In this document: positions 27,488 to 35,938 of the stretch, one piece after another
Position numbering within the stretch: the first letter of the stretch is position 1
Layout: every line of letters begins with the position of its first letter
From: Elusimicrobia bacterium RIFOXYA2_FULL_39_19
GTDB taxonomy: Bacteria; Elusimicrobiota; Endomicrobiia; CG1-02-37-114; XYA2-FULL-39-19
Reading direction: 5' to 3'
DNA: 64,000 bases
Assembly (NCBI GenBank): GCA_001800285.1
Contig: MGVC01000008.1
Location: 1 to 64,000 of the forward strand
Position numbers and translations under genes: made by a program
Notes under the pieces: model-generated
Seen by the model: only the letters and a program-made list of their open reading frames with translations
What the model was told of the DNA's origin: nothing
Database searches by the model: none

Positions 27488-28867
27488 ATGAAAGTAGCTC
27501 TTGTATACCCTCCATTAATAAACAGAACTGATTCTTATGATTTTTATAAAACACCTTTGCTTTCAATGGGTTACCTTTCTGGTTTTCTGAAATCAAAAGG
27601 AATAGAAGTTACTGTTTTTGACTACCGCAGCGATAATTTGGATATTTCAGGAACTGTTTCAAAAATAAAAGAATTCAATCCGGATTTAATAGGTCTAACA
27701 GCAAAAACAAATGAAATTACTGATGCTTCTGGTTTTGCAGATATGTTAAAAAAAGAATTGCCATCTGTTCCTATAGTCGTTGGTGGACCTCATACAACAG
27801 CCATGACCAAAGAAACCATGGAATCATTTCAGTCGTTTGATTTTTCTGTGTTTGGCGAAGGGGAGATAACTCTTTATGAATTATGTGAGAAAATACAAAA
27901 TGACGAGCATAATTACGAAAACATTCAGGGCCTAGCATTCAGGAAGAATGGTTCAATAATAATCAATCAGCCGAGGCCGTTTAATGAAGCTATAGATTTA
28001 TTACCTTTTCCTGAGTGGGGACTATGGCAGAAGAAGCATGATAATTATTGTGTAATGGGTTCAAGAGGATGCCCTTTTCAATGTATATTTTGTATGCGAG
28101 TACTTGGTAAAAAGGTAAGGTTTAGGTCCCCGGAAAATATTGTAGGTGAAATAGAATATTTGATAAATAAGTTTGATGTAAAATCAATAGATTTTGAAGA
28201 TGAAACTCTGAATATAAGAAAAGACTTTGTAAATAAATTCTGCCAGTTAATTATTGATAAGCAAATTGAAAAAAAGATTTATTGGACGTCAAATCTGAGG
28301 GCAGATTTAACTGATATAGAAACACTGAAAATCATGAAAAGAGCCGGCTGTAGTAAGGTTGCTATAGGTATTGAGTCAGGCAATGCGGAAATGCTGAAAA
28401 CAATAGGAAAGGGTATAAAAAAAGAACAGATAGAAAATGTAGTAAAAATGGCTAAAAAAGTAGGATTAAAAACAACAGGTTTATTCATCCTCGGCCATCC
28501 AAATGAAACCATAAAAACAATAAAAGATACAATAAATTATGCTGCAAAACTTAATACTTCGCAGGTTGCCTTTGGCATCATGGTACCGTATCCAGGAACA
28601 AAGATATATGAAATGGCAAAAAAAAATGAAGGCGGATACAGGTTGATATCAAATGATTGGAAAAATTATGATAAATATATGGGAAATTCTGTTGAATTTG
28701 TTAACATATCAAGAAAAAAAATTGAATATTATCAATTTTATGCTTATCTGAAGTTTTATGTATGGAATTTTAAAATAATTGAAATGATAAAATTTGTTTT
28801 ACTGCACAGAAAATCTGCCGTAGAATTAATTAAGAGAATAACCAATGTATTCGTTAGAAATAATTAA
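27488..28867 (+). CDS. Cobalamin-binding radical SAM protein (class B type) no. 3
   Basis: The B12-binding domain (MKVALVYPPL; PLLSMGYLSGFLKSKG; LIGLTAKTNE; IVVGGPHTTAM; VFGEGEITLYEL) is followed by the barrel with SRGCPFQCIFC (Cys195, Cys199, Cys202), IGIESGNAEMLKTIGKG and MVPYPGTKIYEMA. It directly follows the phosphonate module. Class B radical SAM enzymes include Fom3, which methylates cytidylyl-hydroxyethylphosphonate, and P-methylases, so action on a phosphonate intermediate is conceivable. The motifs alone do not separate these from sugar or lipid methylases. It overlaps the next gene by 23 bp. Confidence 0.87.
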   Translation: MKVALVYPPLINRTDSYDFYKTPLLSMGYLSGFLKSKGIEVTVFDYRSDNLDISGTVSKIKEFNPDLIGLTAKTNEITDASGFADMLKKELPSVPIVVGGPHTTAMTKETMESFQSFDFSVFGEGEITLYELCEKIQNDEHNYENIQGLAFRKNGSIIINQPRPFNEAIDLLPFPEWGLWQKKHDNYCVMGSRGCPFQCIFCMRVLGKKVRFRSPENIVGEIEYLINKFDVKSIDFEDETLNIRKDFVNKFCQLIIDKQIEKKIYWTSNLRADLTDIETLKIMKRAGCSKVAIGIESGNAEMLKTIGKGIKKEQIENVVKMAKKVGLKTTGLFILGHPNETIKTIKDTINYAAKLNTSQVAFGIMVPYPGTKIYEMAKKNEGGYRLISNDWKNYDKYMGNSVEFVNISRKKIEYYQFYAYLKFYVWNFKIIEMIKFVLLHRKSAVELIKRITNVFVRNN

Positions 28868-31103
28868 GGACTTAAATAAAATAAAAGAAATGCCTAATAA
28901 ATGGGATTCGCTTATTGAAAAAAGTGGGTCTTTACCGTTGTTTCTTTCTTATGACTGGATTATTAATTGGTTAAACGAGATGGGAGCAGATGTTAAACCG
29001 TATGTAGTTATAGTAAAAGAATCAGAAAAAATAACAGGTATTTTACCTCTTGTAATAAAAAAAAGCGTGTTTATTAATAAACTTGAATTTATAGGAAGTA
29101 GTGAATCAGATTATCTGGATTTTATAATTGAAAAAGGCAAAGAAAAAACTGTAATTCAATATGTTTTAAATGAATTACAGAAGGATAACACTTGGGATAT
29201 ATGTGAATTAGTGAATTTAAGAGAAGATTCCTGCAATATTGAAATATTGGAAGAGTTGCTGAAAACAGGAGGCTATGCATCAAAAAAAATAAAAAACTGG
29301 GATGCAGAATGCCCATATTTAAACATAGAAGGTTCCTGGGATGATTATTTAAATAAAAAGAAAAAGAAAGCTAGGTATAACCTTAAAAGAGAAGTAAGGC
29401 TTTTAGAGGAGCTTGGGAATCTTGAGTTTAAAAAAATAACTGAAATAAAAGAAATAGAAAGAATATTGCCGGAATTATTTGAAATATATAATAATAGATG
29501 GAAAAGGTATTACACGGGAAGCAGTTTGAATGATTATAAAAAAAGGAGATTTTATAGATTATTAGCTGTTAAATATCAGCAGAAAAATTGGCTGAGCCTG
29601 TCAGTAATGAAATTAAACGGTAAAATAGTATCTTTCGCTTTATCATTTATATATAAAAACAAGTATTATTTTTATATGCCGTCTTACGATGTAAAATATT
29701 CAAAATATTCTCCAGGCACAATAATGGTGTATTACTTGCTAAAAGAAGCCCATGATAACAAAATTGAAGTATATGACTTTATGAAAGGCAACGAAACTTA
29801 TAAAAAAAGATGGGCAAATGATTTTATAAGATGTTTTAATATATCTTTTGCAAACAAATGTGTTAAAAGCAGAATGTTATTTAGAATTTATATATTTAGC
29901 ATGAATGTTAAGCAGGGATTAAGAAAAGCTGTTGTTGCAAGGCACATATTAGGGAATATTTTAAATATAATAAATGAAATAAAAACAAGATATTTCAGTT
30001 ATGTTCCTCCTGAAGCGGTTTGGCATATTAGTTTAAAAGAAAAAAAAGCAGAGAAGAACACAATAAGAGAAATATATAAATATAATAAGGTGTTAAGATA
30101 CGGTAGAGAAGCATTGCTGAAATATTTTGACAGTGTAAATATAAATATCGGAGATGAGATGCTGCTACCATCATATTTGTGTGGCTCAATAACGCATGAG
30201 ATAAAAAAAAGAGGGATAGTAGTGGAATATTATAAGATAAAAGATAATTTTATGGTCGATATAGAAGATATAAAATTAAAAATAAATCATAAAAAAGCAT
30301 TACTGGTGATTCATTATTTTGGGTTTCCACAAAACATTGAAAGCATAAAGGAAATATGCAGAAACAATAATGTGTTATTGATAGAAGATTGCGCACATTC
30401 ATTGTTTTCAAAATATAATGATAGATATCTGGGTACATTTGGAGATTCAGGTATATTCAGCTTAAGAAAAACATTGCCCGTTTATGAGGGGAGTATTTTA
30501 TTGGAAAATAACAAATCTGTGTTTAAAGATGAAGATAGTACAGTCACGAGAAAATACGCTAGCGTAAACAAGGTTTCTATGTTTTCAATGATCACTAAAT
30601 ATTTTGAATATTGCACGGGCATAAGCCCAAGGCCTATATTTTTAAAAAATGAAAATATGAGGAGAAAATATATAATGAATAATGAAAATATTCAAATAGA
30701 AGACAATAGAGGAATATCAGGTTTTACACAAATAATATTAGACAAAGTAGATGCCGTAAAAGTGATAAACAAGAGGCGTGAAAACTATATGTTTTATCTT
30801 CAGAACATAATAAAAACAGATAAAATAATAATTCCTTTTAACGAATTGCCTGAAGGAATATGCCCTATAGGTTTTCCTGTGTTAGCAGAAAACCGCAACA
30901 CAATAAGAAAAAAGCTTTTGAATTATGGTATAAATTTAAGAACATACTGGGATTATTTGCCGGAAGATATAAAAGAAGATGAATTCCCTGTGTCCCATAA
31001 TTTGTCCAAGAAAATAATTATTCTCCCTGTACATCAAGATTTAAAGTTTAAACACATACAAAAGGTAATTGAAAAAATTAATAATGAAATATTTAATTGT
31101 TAA
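28845..31103 (+). CDS. Fusion of FemAB/CelD-type GNAT and DegT-type PLP aminotransferase
   Basis: This protein of 752 residues has two enzyme halves. Residues about 1-340 form a FemAB-like/GNAT_6 acyltransferase (GSLPLFLSYDWIINWL start, KKKKKARYNLKRE, then YDFMKGNETYKKRWAND as the characteristic end). Residues about 400-752 are a DegT/DnrJ/EryC1 family PLP protein: LVIHYFGFPQNI, IEDCAHS with Asp515 pairing to the PLP nitrogen, GTFGDSGIFSLRK with probable Schiff-base Lys542, and a C-terminal LRTYWDYLP. An aminotransferase plus an N-acyltransferase would together install an acylated amino sugar. I know no characterised enzyme with this order. It overlaps both neighbours. Confidence 0.82.
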   Translation: MYSLEIIKDLNKIKEMPNKWDSLIEKSGSLPLFLSYDWIINWLNEMGADVKPYVVIVKESEKITGILPLVIKKSVFINKLEFIGSSESDYLDFIIEKGKEKTVIQYVLNELQKDNTWDICELVNLREDSCNIEILEELLKTGGYASKKIKNWDAECPYLNIEGSWDDYLNKKKKKARYNLKREVRLLEELGNLEFKKITEIKEIERILPELFEIYNNRWKRYYTGSSLNDYKKRRFYRLLAVKYQQKNWLSLSVMKLNGKIVSFALSFIYKNKYYFYMPSYDVKYSKYSPGTIMVYYLLKEAHDNKIEVYDFMKGNETYKKRWANDFIRCFNISFANKCVKSRMLFRIYIFSMNVKQGLRKAVVARHILGNILNIINEIKTRYFSYVPPEAVWHISLKEKKAEKNTIREIYKYNKVLRYGREALLKYFDSVNINIGDEMLLPSYLCGSITHEIKKRGIVVEYYKIKDNFMVDIEDIKLKINHKKALLVIHYFGFPQNIESIKEICRNNNVLLIEDCAHSLFSKYNDRYLGTFGDSGIFSLRKTLPVYEGSILLENNKSVFKDEDSTVTRKYASVNKVSMFSMITKYFEYCTGISPRPIFLKNENMRRKYIMNNENIQIEDNRGISGFTQIILDKVDAVKVINKRRENYMFYLQNIIKTDKIIIPFNELPEGICPIGFPVLAENRNTIRKKLLNYGINLRTYWDYLPEDIKEDEFPVSHNLSKKIIILPVHQDLKFKHIQKVIEKINNEIFNC

Positions 31104-31956
31104 TGCTGATGAATTTGGGCTTTCTGAAGGTGTAAATAAAGGCATTATAGAAGCCTATAAAAATGGCATAGTAAAAAGTACAACTCTGGTTGTATGCGGA
31201 AAAGGATATTCACAGGCAGTAGAGTATTTAAAAAATAACAATGGATTAGCTGCAGGGGTGCATTTAACTCTTACTGACGGAATGCCGATTGCGTCAAATG
31301 ATAAAGTAATTACTCTTGTGAATAAAGAAAATAAATTTTATAAAAGAGATGAATTTATAAAAAAAATGATGTTAGGAAAAATATCAACAGAAGAAATAAA
31401 GACAGAATTTGTTGCACAGATAGATAAAACGAACGCATCCGGTATATCTTTATCACATCTGGATAGCCATCAAAGCACATATATACATCCAAAAATATTT
31501 CCAATTGTTATTGAAATAGCAAAAAAATATGGTCTGCCCATTAGATTTCCAATTGATCCTGTTTTTTTAAATAAGAAACCGTCTTTTAAATTTAAAACAA
31601 ACATTCATATAGCAAAAAAAATACTTTTGAAGGTATTTTCAATTAAACAGAAGAATCAAATGAGGGTTTTGGGAGTAAAAACATCAGATCATTTCAGGAC
31701 CTATTTTGATTTTCATGCAGATAAAAGAGATTATGAAGAAGCATTTATAAGACTTTTAAGTTCATTAAATGAAGGTGTGACTGAGGTAATGACACATCCG
31801 GGATATTGGGATGCAGATTTGTGTGAATGGGTTTACGGAGAAGAAGATAAACTGCTTAGAGAAAATGAATTAAAAGTATTAGTTTCCGACAAGATAAAAA
31901 ACTATATAAAAGATAATAGTATTGAAGTAATAAATTACAAAAAGGTGAAAATATGA
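31084..31956 (+). CDS. YdjC/ChbG-family carbohydrate deacetylase
   Basis: This metal-dependent deacetylase-like protein has 290 residues. MKYLIVNADEFGLSEGVNKGI is the family start (shown by NADEFG, metal Asp) and fixes ATG 31084 over an upstream TTG at 31069. GVHLTLTDG, LDSHQSTYIHP and EVMTHPGYWD carry the usual His and Asp ligands. Known members deacetylate N-acetylated oligosaccharides such as chitobiose, and HpnK acts in hopanoid synthesis. Beside the aminotransferase/acyltransferase fusion it may remove an N- or O-acetyl group from the repeat unit. It overlaps the fusion gene by 20 bp and the next gene by 4 bp. Confidence 0.86.
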   Translation: MKYLIVNADEFGLSEGVNKGIIEAYKNGIVKSTTLVVCGKGYSQAVEYLKNNNGLAAGVHLTLTDGMPIASNDKVITLVNKENKFYKRDEFIKKMMLGKISTEEIKTEFVAQIDKTNASGISLSHLDSHQSTYIHPKIFPIVIEIAKKYGLPIRFPIDPVFLNKKPSFKFKTNIHIAKKILLKVFSIKQKNQMRVLGVKTSDHFRTYFDFHADKRDYEEAFIRLLSSLNEGVTEVMTHPGYWDADLCEWVYGEEDKLLRENELKVLVSDKIKNYIKDNSIEVINYKKVKI

Positions 31957-33443
31957 AAATACTGCTTGTAAACCCGCCATTTAGAAGAATGACTGGTATG
32001 GCGGATTTTTATTATCCTGCAGGACTGGCATCATTAGCTGCTGTTTGCAAGGATTTAGGCCACGAAGTCATAGTATATGATGTTGACCGTTCAAGTAAAA
32101 AACAAGGCAGTTTAAGTTATGGAACAGAATATTACCAAATGGAAAATTATTTAAAAGTTATAAATGACAGTTATAATCCGTTATGGATAGAAATAAGAGA
32201 ATTCATTTCCAGGTATAATCCGGATATAGTAGGTATAAGAGCGCAGACCACTACTTATATTTCAGCTGCAAAAACAGCAGAAAATACAAAGATGGCTAAT
32301 AGGAATATTAAAGTAATAATGGGAGGCCCACACCCTACAATCCGTCCTTTACAAGTGTTAGAAGACGAAAATGTTGATTTTGTGGTAACAGGTGAAGGTG
32401 AAATTACTTTAAGGGAGTTACTGGATGATATTAAAGTAAATAAAAATGAATATAAAAGTATTCCTGGATTGTATTATAAAGTAAACGGAAAAATTGAAAA
32501 TACCGGAATAAGGAAGTTTGTTGAAAACGCAGACTTACTGCCTTTACCAGACCGGGCTTCGTTGAAATATTTAAAGAATTATTCCTCAGAAGACCTTGGT
32601 GTGATAATGGCTTCAAGAGGATGTCCGTTTTCTTGTTCTTATTGTTTCAGTATGTGGGGTAAAAAAGTAAGGTACAGAACAGTTAAAAATGTCCTTGAAG
32701 AAGTAAAACAGGTTAAAAAGAACTATAGTACATATCAGTTTTCATTTAAAGACGATACTTTTACATTAAATAAAAAGTGGATAAATGAGTTTTGCGGGGA
32801 ATTGCTTTCAAAAAATATAAAAATTAACTGGGATTGCACTACCCGGGCAGACACATTAGATGATGACCTTTTAAGAATAATGAAAAAGTCAGGATGTAAT
32901 GTTATAAAACTTGGGGTGGAAAGCGGGAGTAAAAAAATTCTAGAAGATTTAAAAAAAGGTGAAACAATGGATGAAATTCGCCAAACAGCCAAACTATTGA
33001 ATAAACACAATATATATTGGAGTGCCTATTTCATTTTTGGTTTGCCCCAGGAAACCGAAAAAGATATTGAATTAACTTGTGATTTCATGAGAGAATTAAA
33101 CCCGCCGTATGCATCTATAGGGCCATATAAGGCTTTTCCTAACACAAATCTGTTTAATCAGGGTGTAGAAATGGGTATATTAAAGGAAGATATGCAAAGA
33201 GAAGAATATTTTAAGATTAATCCTCTTGATTATTACTACAAAAACCCTGAAAAACGAACAATTACAATAAATAAAGAACAATTTGAAAAAATATCAGAAA
33301 AAGTTCTAGGAATATTTGATTCTAACAACAAAAGATTTTATTCTTTGTTTAGAAGAGGCTTAGCAAGAAAAGATGTATATATAAATAACCCGTTGATGCT
33401 AAAAAGTGATTTTGGAAAGCTTATAAGCTGGATGAAAAAATGA
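31953..33443 (+). CDS. Cobalamin-binding radical SAM protein (class B type) no. 4
   Basis: The B12-binding domain (MKILLVNPPF; GLASLAAVCKDLGHEV; VGIRAQTTTYISAA; VIMGGPHPTIRP; VVTGEGEITLREL) is followed by the radical SAM barrel with SRGCPFSCSYC (Cys224, Cys228, Cys231), LGVESGSKKILEDLKKG and FGLPQETEKDIEL. This is the HpnJ/BchE-like layout, in which the enzyme acts on lipids, sugars or tetrapyrroles. It sits between the deacetylase and two glycosyltransferases, each overlapping by 4 bp, so it is co-translated with glycan genes. Confidence 0.88.
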   Translation: MKILLVNPPFRRMTGMADFYYPAGLASLAAVCKDLGHEVIVYDVDRSSKKQGSLSYGTEYYQMENYLKVINDSYNPLWIEIREFISRYNPDIVGIRAQTTTYISAAKTAENTKMANRNIKVIMGGPHPTIRPLQVLEDENVDFVVTGEGEITLRELLDDIKVNKNEYKSIPGLYYKVNGKIENTGIRKFVENADLLPLPDRASLKYLKNYSSEDLGVIMASRGCPFSCSYCFSMWGKKVRYRTVKNVLEEVKQVKKNYSTYQFSFKDDTFTLNKKWINEFCGELLSKNIKINWDCTTRADTLDDDLLRIMKKSGCNVIKLGVESGSKKILEDLKKGETMDEIRQTAKLLNKHNIYWSAYFIFGLPQETEKDIELTCDFMRELNPPYASIGPYKAFPNTNLFNQGVEMGILKEDMQREEYFKINPLDYYYKNPEKRTITINKEQFEKISEKVLGIFDSNNKRFYSLFRRGLARKDVYINNPLMLKSDFGKLISWMKK

Positions 33444-34594
33444 AAAAATCAAAAATATTGCTTTTAACGTACGGTTGTACTGTAGGCGGGGCAGAAAACC
33501 ATATTCTGTCACTTGCAAAACATTTGAATAAAGAAAAGTATGATATTACTCTTGGTTATTTTTATGAAAAACCGGATGAAGCCAGGCCTATGAAGGATGA
33601 TTTTATAAAAACAGGCATAAAAATAATAGATTTTAAAGGTGGGTCGAAGTATGACTTTAGATACTTTTTAAATTATTTAAAACATATTAAGAAAAATAGA
33701 TTTGATATTATTCATACTCATTTGTTGCGTGCAGATTTTGCCGGTGCTATTGCAAAAAAACTTGGTTATGCATCAATTCTTATTTCATCAATTCACAATA
33801 CAGAAGAATTTATGAAAAATAAAGTAATGAAGGGCATACAAAAACATTCTCTTTCTTGTGCTGATGAGGTTATAGTAATATCAAAAGCAGTAGGGCAATA
33901 TTTAAAAGAAACTACAAAAATAAATGAGAACAAACTAAAAACAATTTACTATGGATATACCAGAAAAACTGACAGGTTAGAAGTTAGTGAAAATATAAAA
34001 GAAAAATATAATATAACTAAAAATGAGCTGATAATAGGAATGATTGGCAGGTATTGCCAACAAAAAGGGCACAGGTATTTAATTGAATCATTTAAGAAAA
34101 TATTAAAAGAAGTACCTGAAGCCAGGTTGTTTATAGCAGGACATGGAAATAACGAATATAAAAAGGAAATAATCGAACTTGCAAAAAACCTAGGTGTATC
34201 TGAAAAAATAATATTTGAAGGCTATAGGGATGATGTGATAAATCTTATGAATCAATTTGATGTATTTGTTTTACCTTCACTTTGGGAAGGTTTTGGTTTG
34301 GTTTTTCTTGAAGCTATGAGTGTAGCCAAGCCGATAGTAGCTACGGACGTAGGACCGATATCAGAAGTTGTAATCAACGGAGAAACCGGTTATTTAGTAG
34401 AACCAAAGAATTTTGATGTATTAGCTGAGAAGATAATAATACTGTTAAAAGATATTGAATTAAGGAATAAAATGGGATTGTCCGGTAAAGAACGTTTGGA
34501 AAAACAATTCACAATAGAAAAAATGATTTCTGAAACAGAAAAAGTTTATGATCATTGGTTGAATAGAAAAAAGAGTATTGAAGATGAAAAATAA
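33440..34594 (+). CDS. GT4-family glycosyltransferase
   Basis: This is a GT4 glycosyltransferase of 384 residues. The N-terminal GGAENHILSLAKHLNKEKYD and DIIHTHLLRADFAGAIA are typical of GT4 enzymes with Gly-rich acceptor loops. The donor half has IGMIGRYCQQKGHRYLI, LFIAGHGNNEYKKE and the EX7E motif SLWEGFGLVFLEAMS, followed by KPIVATDVGPISEVV. It overlaps both neighbours and is paralogous in layout to the next gene. Confidence 0.9.
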   Translation: MKKSKILLLTYGCTVGGAENHILSLAKHLNKEKYDITLGYFYEKPDEARPMKDDFIKTGIKIIDFKGGSKYDFRYFLNYLKHIKKNRFDIIHTHLLRADFAGAIAKKLGYASILISSIHNTEEFMKNKVMKGIQKHSLSCADEVIVISKAVGQYLKETTKINENKLKTIYYGYTRKTDRLEVSENIKEKYNITKNELIIGMIGRYCQQKGHRYLIESFKKILKEVPEARLFIAGHGNNEYKKEIIELAKNLGVSEKIIFEGYRDDVINLMNQFDVFVLPSLWEGFGLVFLEAMSVAKPIVATDVGPISEVVINGETGYLVEPKNFDVLAEKIIILLKDIELRNKMGLSGKERLEKQFTIEKMISETEKVYDHWLNRKKSIEDEK

Positions 34595-35756
34595 GAAAAT
34601 TAAAATATTTTATGTTATCACACAAGCAGAATTTGGCGGAGCACAGAAGTATGTGTATATGCTTTCAAAATATATGGATAAAAACAAATATGATGTAAAA
34701 GTAATTTGCGGCGATAAGGGCGGATTAATAGAAAAGTTAAGAAATGATGACATAGATGTATTGGTGCTTCCTGAAATGAAAAGGCAAATAAGCCCTTATA
34801 ATGATTTTAAAGCGTTAATTAAATTATATAAATTATTTAAAATGGATAAACCAGAAATAGTGCATACAAACAGCAGTAAAGCCGGCCTTTTAGGAAGGAT
34901 ATCTGCAAAAATGGCTGGAGTGCCGGTTATTATTTTTACTGCCCATGGTTTTGTTTTTAATGAACCAATGCCAGTTTTAAAAAAATCATTTTATTTACTT
35001 GCTGAGTACTTTTCCGGTTTGTTCACCGATATGATAATTTCTGTTTCACGGATGGATTTAAACAGCGCACTTAAAAAAAAGATTATTAGTAAAAACAAAA
35101 TAAAAGTAGTATATCACGGGTTGGAAAACGAAGAGATAAAAAAAATACAATCATCAAATAAAACCAAAAATAGTATTGGTTTATCTAATGAAAACATAGT
35201 TGTAGGAACTATAGCACATTTTTATAAAACGAAAGGGCTTGAATATTTGGTGAATGCAGCTGAGTTTATTGTAAAAGAAGTTAAAAATGTAAAATTTGTT
35301 ATAATTGGCGACGGAATATTAGAAAAAGAAATAAAAAGTCTCATTATTTCAAAAGATTTAAATGAAAATGTCTTGATGCTGGGTTATAGGCAAGATGCCG
35401 TTGAAATAATGAAGATATTTGATATTTTTGTAATGTCATCTATAAAAGAAGGTTTTCCATTCATCCTATTAGAAGCAATGGCTGCCGGAAAAGCAATTGT
35501 GGCAACAAAAGTAGGGGGCATTCCGGAGATGATAGAGGACAGGAAGGAAGGCATTTTGGTAAATTCGGGTGATGTTAAGGCGCTTTCAGAAGCAATACTG
35601 GGACTAATTAACAATAAAACACTAGCAGATACCTTAGCCAAGAATGCAAGGGAAAAAATAGAAAAGAGATTTTTGTCACAGGATATGATAAATAACACTG
35701 AAAAATTATATAATGAACTAATACTAAAAAAGTGTGGAGGTAGTTATGCCGCTTAA
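34584..35756 (+). CDS. GT4-family glycosyltransferase
   Basis: This is a GT4 glycosyltransferase of 390 residues, with [22 protein letters not shown]-type N-terminus and [19 protein letters not shown]. The donor half has [16 protein letters not shown] and [28 protein letters not shown], with an intact EX7E motif. ATG 34584 is preferred to the in-frame TTG at 34578. It resembles the second or third glycosyltransferases that act after a WbaP-like initiator. Its last 11 bp overlap the small Trm112-like gene. Confidence 0.9.
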   Translation: MKNKKIKIFYVITQAEFGGAQKYVYMLSKYMDKNKYDVKVICGDKGGLIEKLRNDDIDVLVLPEMKRQISPYNDFKALIKLYKLFKMDKPEIVHTNSSKAGLLGRISAKMAGVPVIIFTAHGFVFNEPMPVLKKSFYLLAEYFSGLFTDMIISVSRMDLNSALKKKIISKNKIKVVYHGLENEEIKKIQSSNKTKNSIGLSNENIVVGTIAHFYKTKGLEYLVNAAEFIVKEVKNVKFVIIGDGILEKEIKSLIISKDLNENVLMLGYRQDAVEIMKIFDIFVMSSIKEGFPFILLEAMAAGKAIVATKVGGIPEMIEDRKEGILVNSGDVKALSEAILGLINNKTLADTLAKNAREKIEKRFLSQDMINNTEKLYNELILKKCGGSYAA

Positions 35757-35913
35757 AAAAGAGCTTTTGGAGATTTTAGCTTGTCCTGTATGTAAGGGAG
35801 ATTTGGAGAATGATGAAAAAAATAACATGCTTATCTGCAATAAATGCAAACTTAAGTATCCTGTAAAAGACGATATTCCAATAATGTTGGAAGAAGAAGC
35901 ACAAAAATTCTAA
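35746..35913 (+). CDS. Trm112/YcaR-family small zinc-ribbon protein
   Basis: A 55-residue protein with a strong Shine-Dalgarno (GGAGG at 35736-35740) ahead of ATG 35746. [14 protein letters not shown] and [20 protein letters not shown] are the Trm112p/YcaR (PF03966) signature, with four Cys for a zinc ribbon. In other systems Trm112 proteins activate methyltransferases, and bacterial homologues often lie in lipid A or surface-glycan loci. Its partner here may be one of the locus methyltransferases or glycosyltransferases; this is inference. It starts inside the preceding gene and is below common ORF length cutoffs. Confidence 0.88.
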   Translation: MPLKKELLEILACPVCKGDLENDEKNNMLICNKCKLKYPVKDDIPIMLEEEAQKF

Positions 35914-35938
35914 GCTTGAATTAAAAACAGGGCTGAAT

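Noticed and set aside
31069-31083. TTG start for the YdjC-like deacetylase
   Set aside because: The family N-terminus begins at the ATG at 31084, and the five preceding residues have no counterpart in the family.
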